10,697 nucleotides of DNA from JAUXEH01 sp965602945 (GCA_965602945.1 CBFDBC010000132.1:1-10697); one strand, 5' to 3'; shown: positions 1-7,908, numbered from the stretch's first letter. Notes: generated by a model not told the origin, from the letters alone. Numbers and translations: made by a program.

Positions 1-1
1 C

Positions 2-613
2 CCCGATGGCCTTGAGCCCCATGAACAGGACGGTCACCGAGCCCAGGATCAGGATGAAGGCCTGGAGCGCCTCGGTGTAGACGACGGCCCGCAGGCCGCC
101 GGCTACGGTGTAGAGGCCCGTCATGATCACGGTGATGAGGGCACCGGTCCAGAAGTCGATCCCCATCAGGGTCTGGAACACGACCGCCCCCGCGTACACC
201 GTGACCGACACCTTGGTCAGCACGTAGGCCACCAGAGAGATGATGGACAGGAACCAGCGGGAGGTGGGGGAGTAGCGCCGTTCCAGGAACTCGGGCATGG
301 TGAAGACCCTGGTCCGCATGTAGAAGGGAACGAACACCCAGCCCAGCAGCAGGATGCACCAGGCATGCAGCTCGTAATGCGCCATGGCCACGCCGCTCTT
401 GGCGGCGGTCCCGGCCAGCCCCACGATGTGCTCGGATCCGATGTTGGATGCGAACACCGATGCCCCGATCACGAACCAGCCCACATTGCGCCCGGCCAGG
501 AAGTAGTCCGTGGAGGATTCCTGTTTCTTGCGGATCACCCACCAGGCGATTCCCAGGATAACGGCGAAATAAAGCGCCAGTACGATCCAGTCCAGCGTTT
601 GCAGTCCGTTCAT
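2..613 (-). CDS. Sodium/solute symporter, SGLT-like (SSS family), N-terminal part
   Basis: Inner-membrane carrier expected to take up a solute, probably a sugar, with sodium. The visible 204 residues begin at an ATG preceded by GGAAGAG six bases upstream, and the gene runs off the left edge. Residue 7-27 is a first membrane helix. It is followed by DYFLAGRNVGWFVIGASVFA (36-55) and SNIGSEHIVGLAG (56-68), the sodium-site helix region that closely resembles the SGLT branch of the family. Further hydrophobic segments lie near 84-98, 119-140 and 155-171, then YTVAGGLRAVVYTEALQ (168-184), another family hallmark. Full members are usually 500-600 residues, so about two thirds lie outside. It is divergent from the sulfatase, which suggests uptake of a sugar released by glycan breakdown. 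The family call is strong; the substrate is inference. Confidence 0.9.
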   Translation of the reverse strand, partial: MNGLQTLDWIVLALYFAVILGIAWWVIRKKQESSTDYFLAGRNVGWFVIGASVFASNIGSEHIVGLAGTAAKSGVAMAHYELHAWCILLLGWVFVPFYMRTRVFTMPEFLERRYSPTSRWFLSIISLVAYVLTKVSVTVYAGAVVFQTLMGIDFWTGALITVIMTGLYTVAGGLRAVVYTEALQAFILILGSVTVLFMGLKAIG

Positions 614-652
614 TCTGTCTCTTCCTTCATCCTCGTCTCTCGAATCGGCTTA

Positions 653-681
653 TTCTTATCGCATCCTCGCGCCCCTGTCAA
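653..681 (-). promoter_or_regulatory. Candidate sigma70-type promoter for the symporter gene
   Basis: Reading the minus strand, a perfect TTGACA (681 down to 676) is followed after 17 bases by TAAGAA (658-653). An alternative -10, GATAAG (660-655), sits at a 15-base spacing. The -35 is excellent but the -10 is weak, so an activator may be needed. Transcription would start about 30-40 bases before the symporter ATG. Confidence 0.35.
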
Positions 682-710
682 TCTGTTTGGGGACGGACCA
701 TGAAAACTTA

Positions 711-739
711 TTGAAAACAAATAAATTACATGCTATAAA
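711..739 (+). promoter_or_regulatory. Candidate promoter for the sulfatase gene
   Basis: TTGAAA (711-716), a 17-base spacer, then TATAAA (734-739), preceded by TGC, which fits an extended -10. It lies in the AT-rich part of the intergenic region. A start near 746 would give a leader of about 135 bases before the sulfatase ATG. Its -35 is 30 bp from the -35 of the oppositely directed symporter promoter, so one regulator could act on both. Confidence 0.5.
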
Positions 740-747
740 CGCCACTT

Positions 748-760
748 TTTAAGCCTTAAA
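748..760. promoter_or_regulatory. Palindrome, possible operator, in the divergent intergenic region
   Basis: TTTAAGCCTTAAA is a perfect 6+1+6 palindrome placed right at the expected transcription start of the sulfatase promoter. A related half-matching copy, TTTAAGAGTTAA, begins 40 bp downstream at 788, about four helical turns away. This placement suits a repressor, but no regulator gene is in the window and AT-rich palindromes of this size can occur by chance. Confidence 0.35.
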
Positions 761-880
761 CCGTTGGATTTGCCCCAAAAAGGAGCATTTAAGAGTTAAG
801 TCGCGAAAAATTACCTTAGGATCCATGATTCAGGGGTGGGCTTTACATTCCGGCCAGCGTTCTCATAGAATGAGGGCAGA

Positions 881-2578
881 ATGCCCCCCAAGGAGACTCA
901 CGAAGCGGCCTATGGCCGCAGGGAATTCGTCCGGCGCCTCTCATACGGATCCCTGTCTGTACTGGGAGCTTCAGGTCTGGCTTCGCTCACGGGATGTTCA
1001 TCCTCCAACAGACAACCTGACAGGCCCAACATCGTCCTCATCCTGGCCGATGACATGGGATATTCGGACATCGGCTGTTTCGGCGGTGAGATCCGCACTC
1101 CCACTCTCGACCGGCTGGCCGGTGACGGGCTGCGCTTCACACACTTCCACAACGTTGCCCGCTGCTGCCCTTCCCGCGCCAGCCTGCTGACAGGGCTCTA
1201 CCCCCACCAGGCTGGCGTGGGTGCCATGATGAACGACCGGGGCCTGCCCAGCTACCGAGGCGACCTCAACCGGAACTGCGTCACGATCGCCGAGGTGCTG
1301 AGGACAGCCGGCTACCGCACCTATGGCTGCGGCAAGTGGCATGTAACCCGCTTCATCGAGCCTGACGGATCCAAGCACAACTGGCCCCGCCAGCGGGGCT
1401 TCGACCGCTATTTCGGTACCATCACCGGGGCCGGTAGTTTTTTCGAGCCCATGACCCTAACCCTGGACAATGATCCTGTCGAAGCCCTGCCGGACGATTA
1501 CTATCACACCGATGGCATAAGCGACCACGCCGTTAGCTTCATCCGGGACCACGGCGAGGAGGATGCCAGGGTTCCTTTCTTCCTGTATACGGCCTTCACC
1601 GCCCCCCACTGGCCGCTGCACGCCCGGGATACCGATATCGAACGTTCCCGGGGACGCTTCGACTCGGGGTGGGACAGGCTCCGTCAGGAAAGATACGAGC
1701 GCATGACCTCGATTGGGATCATAGACCCGCGATGGAGGCTCTCCTTTCGTGACGCCCGCGTCTCTCCCTGGGAAGAGGCGGAGCACAGGGCCTGGCAGCT
1801 CAGACGCATGGAGGTCTACGCCGCCCAGGTCGAGGCCATGGACCGGGGCATCGGCCGCATCGTCTCCGAGCTCGGCCGCCAGGGCATCCTGGACAACACC
1901 CTGATCCTCTTCCTGTCCGACAACGGCGGCTGCCACGAGGAGCTCAATACCCAGGGATGGTACGACTACATCCTCCGGGGAAAGGACAAGATCTGCCGGG
2001 AGTTCACACTCGACGGCAAGCCCATCACGGTGGGCAACTTCCCGGAGATCATGCCCGGGCCCTACGACACCTATCAGAGCTACGGCCGGCCCTGGGCCAA
2101 CCTGTCCAACACGCCCTTCCGGCTCTACAAGACCTTTGCGCACACGGGGGGAGTGGCCACTCCCTTGATCGCCCATTGGCCTGCCGGTATCCCTGCCCGC
2201 GGCGAGCTGCGGAACCACTCGGGCCACCTGATCGACCTCATGTCCACCTGCGTGGACGTGTCAGGCGCAGCTTATCCGCGCACACTCGAAGGCCACGCCA
2301 TCACTCCGATGGAGGGCCTGAGCCTGGTCCCCGCCTTCTCCAACCTGCCCATCGAACGCGAGGCCATCTTTTTCGAGCACATTCGCAACCGTGCGGTCCT
2401 GGCCCCGCCCTGGAAACTCGTGGCCCGCGGCGGGAAGGGCCTTTGGGAGCTCTATGATATGGAATCAGACCGGACCGAGACCCAGAATCTGGCGGTCCAA
2501 TACCCCAACCAGGTGGAACGTCTGGCTTCCATGTGGCAGCAATGGGCCGAACGGGTCAAGGTCCTGCCCCGGGAATGA
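881..2578 (+). CDS. Exported formylglycine-dependent sulfatase (arylsulfatase type), Tat lipoprotein
   Basis: Hydrolyses a sulfate ester, probably on a glycan, outside the cytoplasm. The N-terminus has a twin-arginine motif RREFVRR (13-19), a hydrophobic stretch and a lipobox LTGC with C39, so it is likely Tat-exported and lipid-anchored. The alkaline phosphatase-like fold starts at PNIVLILADDMG (49-60), where D57 and D58 are metal ligands. The signature CCPSRASLLTG (95-105) fits C-x-P-x-R, so C95 is the residue converted to formylglycine. GKWH (151-154) supplies the catalytic Lys and His, and SDNGG (346-350) the remaining metal ligands D347 and N348. The C-terminus WELYDMESDRTE is typical of arylsulfatases. 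Length, 565 residues, is normal. A GAGGG-like ribosome site lies about 6-8 bases before the ATG. No maturase (FGE or anSME) is in the window. The family is certain; substrate specificity cannot be read. Confidence 0.95.
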   Translation: MPPKETHEAAYGRREFVRRLSYGSLSVLGASGLASLTGCSSSNRQPDRPNIVLILADDMGYSDIGCFGGEIRTPTLDRLAGDGLRFTHFHNVARCCPSRASLLTGLYPHQAGVGAMMNDRGLPSYRGDLNRNCVTIAEVLRTAGYRTYGCGKWHVTRFIEPDGSKHNWPRQRGFDRYFGTITGAGSFFEPMTLTLDNDPVEALPDDYYHTDGISDHAVSFIRDHGEEDARVPFFLYTAFTAPHWPLHARDTDIERSRGRFDSGWDRLRQERYERMTSIGIIDPRWRLSFRDARVSPWEEAEHRAWQLRRMEVYAAQVEAMDRGIGRIVSELGRQGILDNTLILFLSDNGGCHEELNTQGWYDYILRGKDKICREFTLDGKPITVGNFPEIMPGPYDTYQSYGRPWANLSNTPFRLYKTFAHTGGVATPLIAHWPAGIPARGELRNHSGHLIDLMSTCVDVSGAAYPRTLEGHAITPMEGLSLVPAFSNLPIEREAIFFEHIRNRAVLAPPWKLVARGGKGLWELYDMESDRTETQNLAVQYPNQVERLASMWQQWAERVKVLPRE

Positions 2579-2591
2579 TCGCCTATCCGAG

Positions 2592-5500
2592 CTACTTCCT
2601 CTTCCACCTAGGCAGGAGCCTGCCCGGAGTCCAGGGCGCACCTGCTGCCTCCATCTCCTCTTCCAACCTGGGCAGGTCGACCTCGATCAACTGCTGGAGC
2701 TTAGGCAGCAGGACCTCGAATCCCTCGGCCGCGATGGCATAACCTCGCCGGTTGGTCTCGGTCACGGGGCTGGTGGAACGGAGCTGCATATCCAGGCGGC
2801 GCATCAACGAGGGCGAGCTCGGCTCCGACCGGCCGGCCCGTGTGTAGTCGCCGTAGAGCTCCGTCATGAGGCCATCCAATCTCAGCTCCAGCTCACGGGC
2901 CTTTTTCAAGAGGCCCGGGCCCGCTTCCGGAGTATTGAGGAGGGCTTTTTTCATGAACTGAAGGCGGCTGTCCATCTCACTTGCGGCAGCCCCAACTCCA
3001 GACATGGCCCGCTGCATCTCACCCACCTGTTTCTGGTATTCCAGCAGCGCCGCTCGATCCTTTTCCTCCAGCTTGTTCAATCCCAGTGGTTCCATCGAGA
3101 AGGCCTGCGCTTCACTCAGCGGGATCACCTCCCCGTCTACGACCTTGGTCAGCTCGACCGTGAATCTGCCCGGCGCCGCCATGGGGCCGCGCGGCGGATC
3201 GGCCCAGGGCGGACGCTGCTGTTGCTGCAGGCGCGTGGGGCGGAGGTCCGGGTAGCAGAGGTCCCAGGCGATCCTGTGGATCCCCTTCCCGGCCGGCCCG
3301 TTCAGCCGCCGCACGACTTCTCCTGAATGATCCCTTACCGTGAGCATGACGGCCGGCTTTTCCTCCCGCTCTTCGCGCTCCAACGCCTCCCAGCCTGGAA
3401 ACGGTATGGGCTTGCCGGCCTTGTCCAGCTCCCTTTCTTTCTTCTGGCGCGCTGCCTTGCCGGCCATCAGGGATTCTTTGAGGTGATAGGTGAACACCGC
3501 GCCGAACGGCGGGTTGGGGGCCAGGAAGATGCCGTCACCCAGGAAGGACTTGTCCCGCAGGTTGAACGGGCGCTTCTCGATGTATCTCACAGCGTCTTTC
3601 ACGGGAAACAGCAAGGCTTCCCCGGCCAGAGCCTCCGGTGTGACCTGCCGCAGCGGAGAATAGTCATCCAGGATGAAGAATCCCCGGCCGAAGGAGGCCC
3701 CCACCAGGTCCGATTCCCGCTCCTGGACCTCGAGGTCGCGGAAGGAGATGGTCGGTACACCACCCTGCAGTTTCACCCAATGGTCCCCCTGGTCGAGCGT
3801 GAAATAGATCCCGAACTCGGCCCCGATAAACAGCAGGTCCGGCTTCATATGGTCCTGGGTAATGGCCCAGACGATGGTCTGCTCGGGCAGGTCTCCGTTC
3901 ATGGAGGCCCAGCTGCGCCCCCTGTCCGTGCTCTTCAGGAGGTAGGGTTTCAGGTCTCCGGTCTTGTGATTGTCGACTGCCGCATAGACCGTGTCTGCGT
4001 CATGCTTGGAGGCAAGTATGTCGTTCACGAAATACCGACCCGGTACCCCCGCAATCCTCTCGATCCGCCGCCAGTTTTCTCCACCGTCCTCGGTCACCTG
4101 GATCAGTCCGTCGTCGGTCCCGGCATAGAGCAGCCCCTCGACCAGCGGGGATTCCGCAAGCGAGGTGATGGTGCTGTACATTGACATGGCGCCGTGGTCC
4201 CACAGGGCGTCCACGCTCCAGGTCTTGCCCATGATGGGCTGTTCCAGCCGGAAGATGTTCCGGGTCAGGTCCGGACTGATGCGGGTCCAGGAATCTCCCC
4301 GGTTGTCGCTCCTGTACACGTACTGTGCAGCAAAATACAGCCGCGTGTGGGAGTGGGGGCTGATGATCACGGGCGCGTCCCAGTTGAACCGCTGCGGGTC
4401 TTCTCCCGGCTCGGCCTGGGGTCTGATGTTGACCAATTCAGCGCTGCCCCGGTCGTAGCGGTTGAGGTTGCCGTTCTGTGTTTCGGCATAGATGATGTCC
4501 GGGTTCTCGGGATCGATGGCTGTGGCGTATCCGTCGGCTCCTGTAGTCGTGTACCAGTCATGGTTGAAGATGCCGTTCTGATTCAGCGTCCTGGAGGGTC
4601 CGGCCTGGCTGCAGTTGTCCTGCGTCCCCCCATGAAGGTTGTAGAACGGCTCATCGTTATCCAGCGCCATCTTGTAGAACTGGGTCAGGGGCAGGTTGGC
4701 ATAATACAGCCAGGTGCCGCCCCTGTCGTAGGTGGAATACAGGCCCCCGTCGGATCCGACCAGCAGGAACTCCGGATCGTCCGGATCAAAGGCCAGCGCA
4801 TGGTTGTCGGAGTGTTTGGTGGTCCCGCCCACAGGATTGAAGCTGCGGCCGCCGTCTTCTGTGACATGCAGCCAGACATCCATCTGATACACGCGGTCGA
4901 AGACATTGGGATCGGCAAAGATCTCCTGATAGTAGTGTGGTCCGGTGCCGCCGCTCGTGTAGGAGGACCGCTTGGTCCAGCTCTCCCCACGGTCTGTCGA
5001 GCGGTAGAAGCCCTTGGCCTCCGGGACTGCCTCGATGGTGGCGTACATGACATTATGCTTAATAGGGGAAACCGCCAGGCCGATCCGTCCCAGGTGCCCT
5101 CCAGGCAGGCCGACCTTGAGTTTGCGCCAGTTCGTGCCCCCGTCCTCGCTCTTGTAGATCCCGGACTCCGGGCCCCCGCCCATGAAGGCCGCCACACTGC
5201 GCCGGCGGTGGTAGGCCGCGGCATACAGGATATCGGGATTTTCCGGATCCATGGCAATGTCAGTGACACCGGTATCCGTGCTGACCTCCAGGGAAGGCTC
5301 CCACGTCTGCCCGCCGTCCCAGCTGGTATAGACGCCCCGCTCTCCGCCGGACGACCACAACGGCCCTTCCACCGCCGCGCGGACGATCTTGGAGTCCCTT
5401 GGATCGATCAGGATCTTGGAGATGTGCTGGGACTTCTTCAATCCCTTGTTTTCCCAGGTGCGTCCTCCGTTCCGGCTGAGATAGATCCCGTCTCCCCAGC

Positions 5501-5873
5501 CCACGTGCCGGCCGCTCACGTTTTCGCCCGTCCCTACCCAGATAGTGTCAGGATTCTTGGGGTCGATGCTCACGCAGCCAATGGAATAGACGGGCTGACC
5601 ATCGAAGACTGGAGTCCAGGTGGTCCCGGCGTTGACGGTCTTCCAGACACCGCCCGATCCCACCGCGATATACCAGGTCGACTTGTCCTGGGGATGGATG
5701 GCGATGTCGCTGATCCGACCGGACATCAGGGCCGGCCCGACGTTGCGGAACTGCAGCCCCTGATACAGGGCGGGATCGGTCAGGGGTGAATCCTGCTGTG
5801 TTTCACCGGCCACAGAAATGGACAGGCCGACGAACAGCAAAAGTATTAAACAGAAAGCAGCGGTATTCTTCAC
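2592..5873 (-). CDS. Large secreted Asp-box (BNR / VPS10-sortilin-like) beta-propeller protein
   Basis: Usually annotated as 'glycosyl hydrolase, BNR repeat' or sortilin-like; no enzymatic activity can be assigned from sequence. Residues 1-23 are a signal peptide with likely cleavage after VAG. Eleven Asp-box motifs (S/T-x-D-x-G-x-T/S-W) can be counted, with their aromatic ends near residues 86, 140, 191, 249, 299, 345, 388, 529, 601, 655 and 699, consistent with one or two large propellers. SFGRGFFILDD (728-738) closes the propeller region. Residues 840-912 look like an Ig-like strand domain (LTVRDHSGEVVRRLNGPAG...), interrupted by a Gln/Pro-rich loop with QQQQ near 883-886. Residues 930-1075 are charged, helical and coiled-coil-like. 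The start is GTG, chosen because of an ideal ribosome site and the signal peptide directly after it. The DUF4438-type gene lies 103 bp upstream, and the stop is 13 bp from the convergent sulfatase stop. Confidence 0.88.
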   Translation of the reverse strand: MKNTAAFCLILLLFVGLSISVAGETQQDSPLTDPALYQGLQFRNVGPALMSGRISDIAIHPQDKSTWYIAVGSGGVWKTVNAGTTWTPVFDGQPVYSIGCVSIDPKNPDTIWVGTGENVSGRHVGWGDGIYLSRNGGRTWENKGLKKSQHISKILIDPRDSKIVRAAVEGPLWSSGGERGVYTSWDGGQTWEPSLEVSTDTGVTDIAMDPENPDILYAAAYHRRRSVAAFMGGGPESGIYKSEDGGTNWRKLKVGLPGGHLGRIGLAVSPIKHNVMYATIEAVPEAKGFYRSTDRGESWTKRSSYTSGGTGPHYYQEIFADPNVFDRVYQMDVWLHVTEDGGRSFNPVGGTTKHSDNHALAFDPDDPEFLLVGSDGGLYSTYDRGGTWLYYANLPLTQFYKMALDNDEPFYNLHGGTQDNCSQAGPSRTLNQNGIFNHDWYTTTGADGYATAIDPENPDIIYAETQNGNLNRYDRGSAELVNIRPQAEPGEDPQRFNWDAPVIISPHSHTRLYFAAQYVYRSDNRGDSWTRISPDLTRNIFRLEQPIMGKTWSVDALWDHGAMSMYSTITSLAESPLVEGLLYAGTDDGLIQVTEDGGENWRRIERIAGVPGRYFVNDILASKHDADTVYAAVDNHKTGDLKPYLLKSTDRGRSWASMNGDLPEQTIVWAITQDHMKPDLLFIGAEFGIYFTLDQGDHWVKLQGGVPTISFRDLEVQERESDLVGASFGRGFFILDDYSPLRQVTPEALAGEALLFPVKDAVRYIEKRPFNLRDKSFLGDGIFLAPNPPFGAVFTYHLKESLMAGKAARQKKERELDKAGKPIPFPGWEALEREEREEKPAVMLTVRDHSGEVVRRLNGPAGKGIHRIAWDLCYPDLRPTRLQQQQRPPWADPPRGPMAAPGRFTVELTKVVDGEVIPLSEAQAFSMEPLGLNKLEEKDRAALLEYQKQVGEMQRAMSGVGAAASEMDSRLQFMKKALLNTPEAGPGLLKKARELELRLDGLMTELYGDYTRAGRSEPSSPSLMRRLDMQLRSTSPVTETNRRGYAIAAEGFEVLLPKLQQLIEVDLPRLEEEMEAAGAPWTPGRLLPRWKRK

Positions 5874-5878
5874 GGTAT

Positions 5879-5886
5879 CCTCCTTT
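5879..5886 (-). promoter_or_regulatory. Shine-Dalgarno site fixing the GTG start of the Asp-box protein gene
   Basis: Minus strand AAAGGAGG lies 5 bases before GTG (5873-5871). The same eight-base site precedes the M28 peptidase gene at 7 bases (10537-10530), which supports reading GTG as a genuine start here. Confidence 0.75.
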
Positions 5887-5900
5887 AATATATGCGACCT

Positions 5901-5940
5901 GCGGCGCCGTTGCTGTTGATTCCGTGCTGTCGTGCGCCGC
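5901..5940. repeat. GC-rich inverted repeat between the DUF4438-type and Asp-box protein genes
   Basis: GCGGCGC (5901-5907) and GCGCCGC (5934-5940) are perfect 7-bp arms around a 26-base loop, inside the 103-bp gap. It could form a stem in the transcript ahead of the Asp-box gene's ribosome site or act as a weak attenuator. There is no T-run after it on the minus strand, so it is not a standard terminator. Confidence 0.3.
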
Positions 5941-5976
5941 TAATTGCCTTGTTTGGCGTGTTATGACCCGGACGTG

Positions 5977-7833
5977 TTACCGCGCCGGCTTCTCCCGGAT
6001 CCCAAGGTAATAGGCCGTGTTGGCGCCGGGATCGATCCGGGTCCTGATCTTGCCGGGCAGGGCGCTGAGGACCGGGTTGACTCCAGGGCCGTGACCGGCA
6101 TAATCGCTCCAGCCGTGGATCACGACCCCGATGGTGACAGCCCCCTCGTAGCGGCCTCTGCCGTAGTAGTCGTAGTGGTTCTCGATGGCCACCACATCTC
6201 CCAGCCGCAGCTTCTTGAGTCCCAGCTCCTCCACCGTCTCCGGGCAGGTGGTCTGGATGTCGTAGTCGACCGGTTCCAGGAAGTTCCCGCCGATGCCAGA
6301 GCCCATGAGGTAGCCGGGCACCGCCATCACGATGGGCACCAACAGCTGCCCACCCTCGACGGTGATCCCCATGTTCTCGAGCAGCTCGGGCGAGAGTTTG
6401 TTGACCCGCACATCCTCGAAGCCTTCGATCTTGAGGCCAACGCCCCGGGCTATGACCTGGACGCGGTCGTTCAGCGCCAGCTTGTCCATGACATTTTTGG
6501 GGAACCAGGTCAAATCGTCTGAGCCGGCGTGCCGGCCGATGTAATAGCCTTTGGCACCCTTGGCCTCCCCGGAGATGACGCGGGCCTCATTGCCGATGCA
6601 GGCCAGGATGGCGATCGCGCAGTCACTGGCTCGCGGTCGGTCCCGCCCTTGGACTGTAACATCGGGTTCCACGTGGTCGCCGCTGGCCCAGCCGTAGGCC
6701 GGATCACCGAGCGACACTGTGTAGTTGATGGAGGCCATGCCAACCGAGATCTTGGGCTTGCCCTCGTAGGTCGTCGAGTAACCGCGGCTGCCCGGCGGCT
6801 GCACCACGGCCTCGACCGCCGTGGCGATGAGCCTGTCCTTGTTGGTCTTCAGGGCACCGGAGGCCCCGATGGGCGCTGCCGGACCGGTCCTCAACCCCAG
6901 ATACCTGGTGAGGTTGGCCCCGGGATCGATCCGGGACGTCAGCCTGTCCGTGCGTGTGGACAGGATCGGTGTCACGCCGATCCCCAGGCCTGAGATATCG
7001 CTGGGCCCGCTGCAGACGACACCCAGGGTGGCGCCGCCCTTGTAATACCCCATGCCGTAGTCGGTCTGGATATCCTTGAGCAGCACTAGGTCTCCGAAGC
7101 GCAGCTCGTCCAGGCCGTATTTCTCGATATCCGGGGGATAGCAAGTCTGGATGTGCCAGTTGCCGGAGAGGCTCCCGCGGCCCGCACCCTGGCCCATGAT
7201 CTGGGCCGGGATCTCCTTGACCACCGAGGCCTCCAGCCTGCCCTGGGAATTCTTTGTTACGAGTGCTTCCAGGATCTCAGGCGCGATCCCATGCGGCATG
7301 ACGTCATCGAAGCCCTCGATCTCGAGGCCCAGTCCGCAGGTCTTCGCCTGCAGGGTCGTGCCGATGGTGAGCCTGTCCAGCACGTCGTCGGGAAAATGGA
7401 TCAGCACATAACTCCCGAATTTCCCGATGACCACACCTTTGGCTCCCTTGGCCTCACCGCCCAGGACCCTTACCTCGTTGCCGATGGAGGCATAGGTGGT
7501 CCAGGCCGACTGGAAGCGGTCCTCGCCCACTCCCACGGTGGCAACACCCATGGTGGCGCGGTCGCCTCCGGCCCATCCGAAGGTCTTTCCGCCGATCTTG
7601 AGGTTGTAGTTGATGCCGCCGGTTCCTATGGCCATCTTGGGTTTGCCGTCCCAGGTTGTGGTGTAGGAACGGCCCGGTTCCGATGGGGCGATCTGCCCCT
7701 GGACTGCAATGGTCAGGCACTTGTCCTTGTTGGTGGTGATCTGAGAGCCGGATTGTCCCTGTACCAGACAAAGCTCTCCCCCGATAATCAGGATGGCTGC
7801 CATCCCTAAAATCATCCAAAGCGATTTTCTCAT
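5977..7833 (-). CDS. Secreted tandem DUF4438-like protein of unknown function
   Basis: Residues 1-26 form a signal peptide (cleavage probably after VQG). The mature protein is two homologous halves, residues 34-314 and 330-612. Matching segments include TNKDK/TNKDR (34, 330), GKPK (63, 358), an identical GEAKGAKG (126-133 and 422-429), GLGLEIEGFDDV / GVGLKIEGFEDV, and RIDPGAN (301 and 599) near each C-terminal end. From memory of the family, this resembles DUF4438, known from single-domain proteins of about 270-300 residues such as one in Thermotoga maritima; activity is unknown to me. The C-terminal copy keeps GDHVEP (385-390), an IHG at 572-574 and GHGPG (580-584); the N-terminal copy has different residues at these places. 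ATG is preceded by AAAGGAG about 11 bases upstream. The gene precedes the Asp-box gene on the same strand, and a joint transcript is possible. Confidence 0.85.
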   Translation of the reverse strand: MRKSLWMILGMAAILIIGGELCLVQGQSGSQITTNKDKCLTIAVQGQIAPSEPGRSYTTTWDGKPKMAIGTGGINYNLKIGGKTFGWAGGDRATMGVATVGVGEDRFQSAWTTYASIGNEVRVLGGEAKGAKGVVIGKFGSYVLIHFPDDVLDRLTIGTTLQAKTCGLGLEIEGFDDVMPHGIAPEILEALVTKNSQGRLEASVVKEIPAQIMGQGAGRGSLSGNWHIQTCYPPDIEKYGLDELRFGDLVLLKDIQTDYGMGYYKGGATLGVVCSGPSDISGLGIGVTPILSTRTDRLTSRIDPGANLTRYLGLRTGPAAPIGASGALKTNKDRLIATAVEAVVQPPGSRGYSTTYEGKPKISVGMASINYTVSLGDPAYGWASGDHVEPDVTVQGRDRPRASDCAIAILACIGNEARVISGEAKGAKGYYIGRHAGSDDLTWFPKNVMDKLALNDRVQVIARGVGLKIEGFEDVRVNKLSPELLENMGITVEGGQLLVPIVMAVPGYLMGSGIGGNFLEPVDYDIQTTCPETVEELGLKKLRLGDVVAIENHYDYYGRGRYEGAVTIGVVIHGWSDYAGHGPGVNPVLSALPGKIRTRIDPGANTAYYLGIREKPAR

Positions 7834-7878
7834 GGTCGTCCCTCTCCTTTCGAATTCATGGCATCGATGTAGATGATG

Positions 7879-7907
7879 AGATTAATTCGCTGGTCAGGAA
7901 TTGTCAA
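7879..7907 (-). promoter_or_regulatory. Possible promoter for the DUF4438-type gene
   Basis: Minus strand TTGACA (7907-7902) starts one base after the toxin stop codon (7911-7909). After 17 bases comes TAATCT (7884-7879), a poor -10. The perfect -35 and its position in the 75-bp gap suggest separate expression from the toxin-antitoxin module, but the weak -10 keeps this tentative. Confidence 0.28.
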
Positions 7908-7908
7908 A

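Noticed and set aside
777..785. AAAAAGGAG Shine-Dalgarno-like sequence in the sulfatase leader, possible leader peptide
   Set aside because: No ATG, GTG or TTG follows at a usable distance, so no peptide can be supported.
825..1190. Plus-strand frame overlapping the start of the sulfatase in another phase
   Set aside because: Residues beyond 881 are the sulfatase read out of frame. There is no ribosome site before 825.
1457..2227. Open frame (256 codons) on the minus strand, opposite the sulfatase
   Set aside because: The sulfatase motifs are unambiguous on the plus strand, and the antisense product shows no family feature or good ribosome site.
2611..2624. GGCAG/CTGCC hairpin just after the sulfatase stop
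   Set aside because: Stem of 5 bp, no T-run, and it lies inside the coding sequence of the convergent Asp-box gene, so it is not a supported terminator.
4194..5789. Long open frame (531 codons) on the plus strand, opposite the Asp-box gene
   Set aside because: It is antisense to a gene with a signal peptide, eleven recurring motifs and an ideal ribosome site. Its protein is low in recognisable motifs and typical of GC-rich antisense frames.
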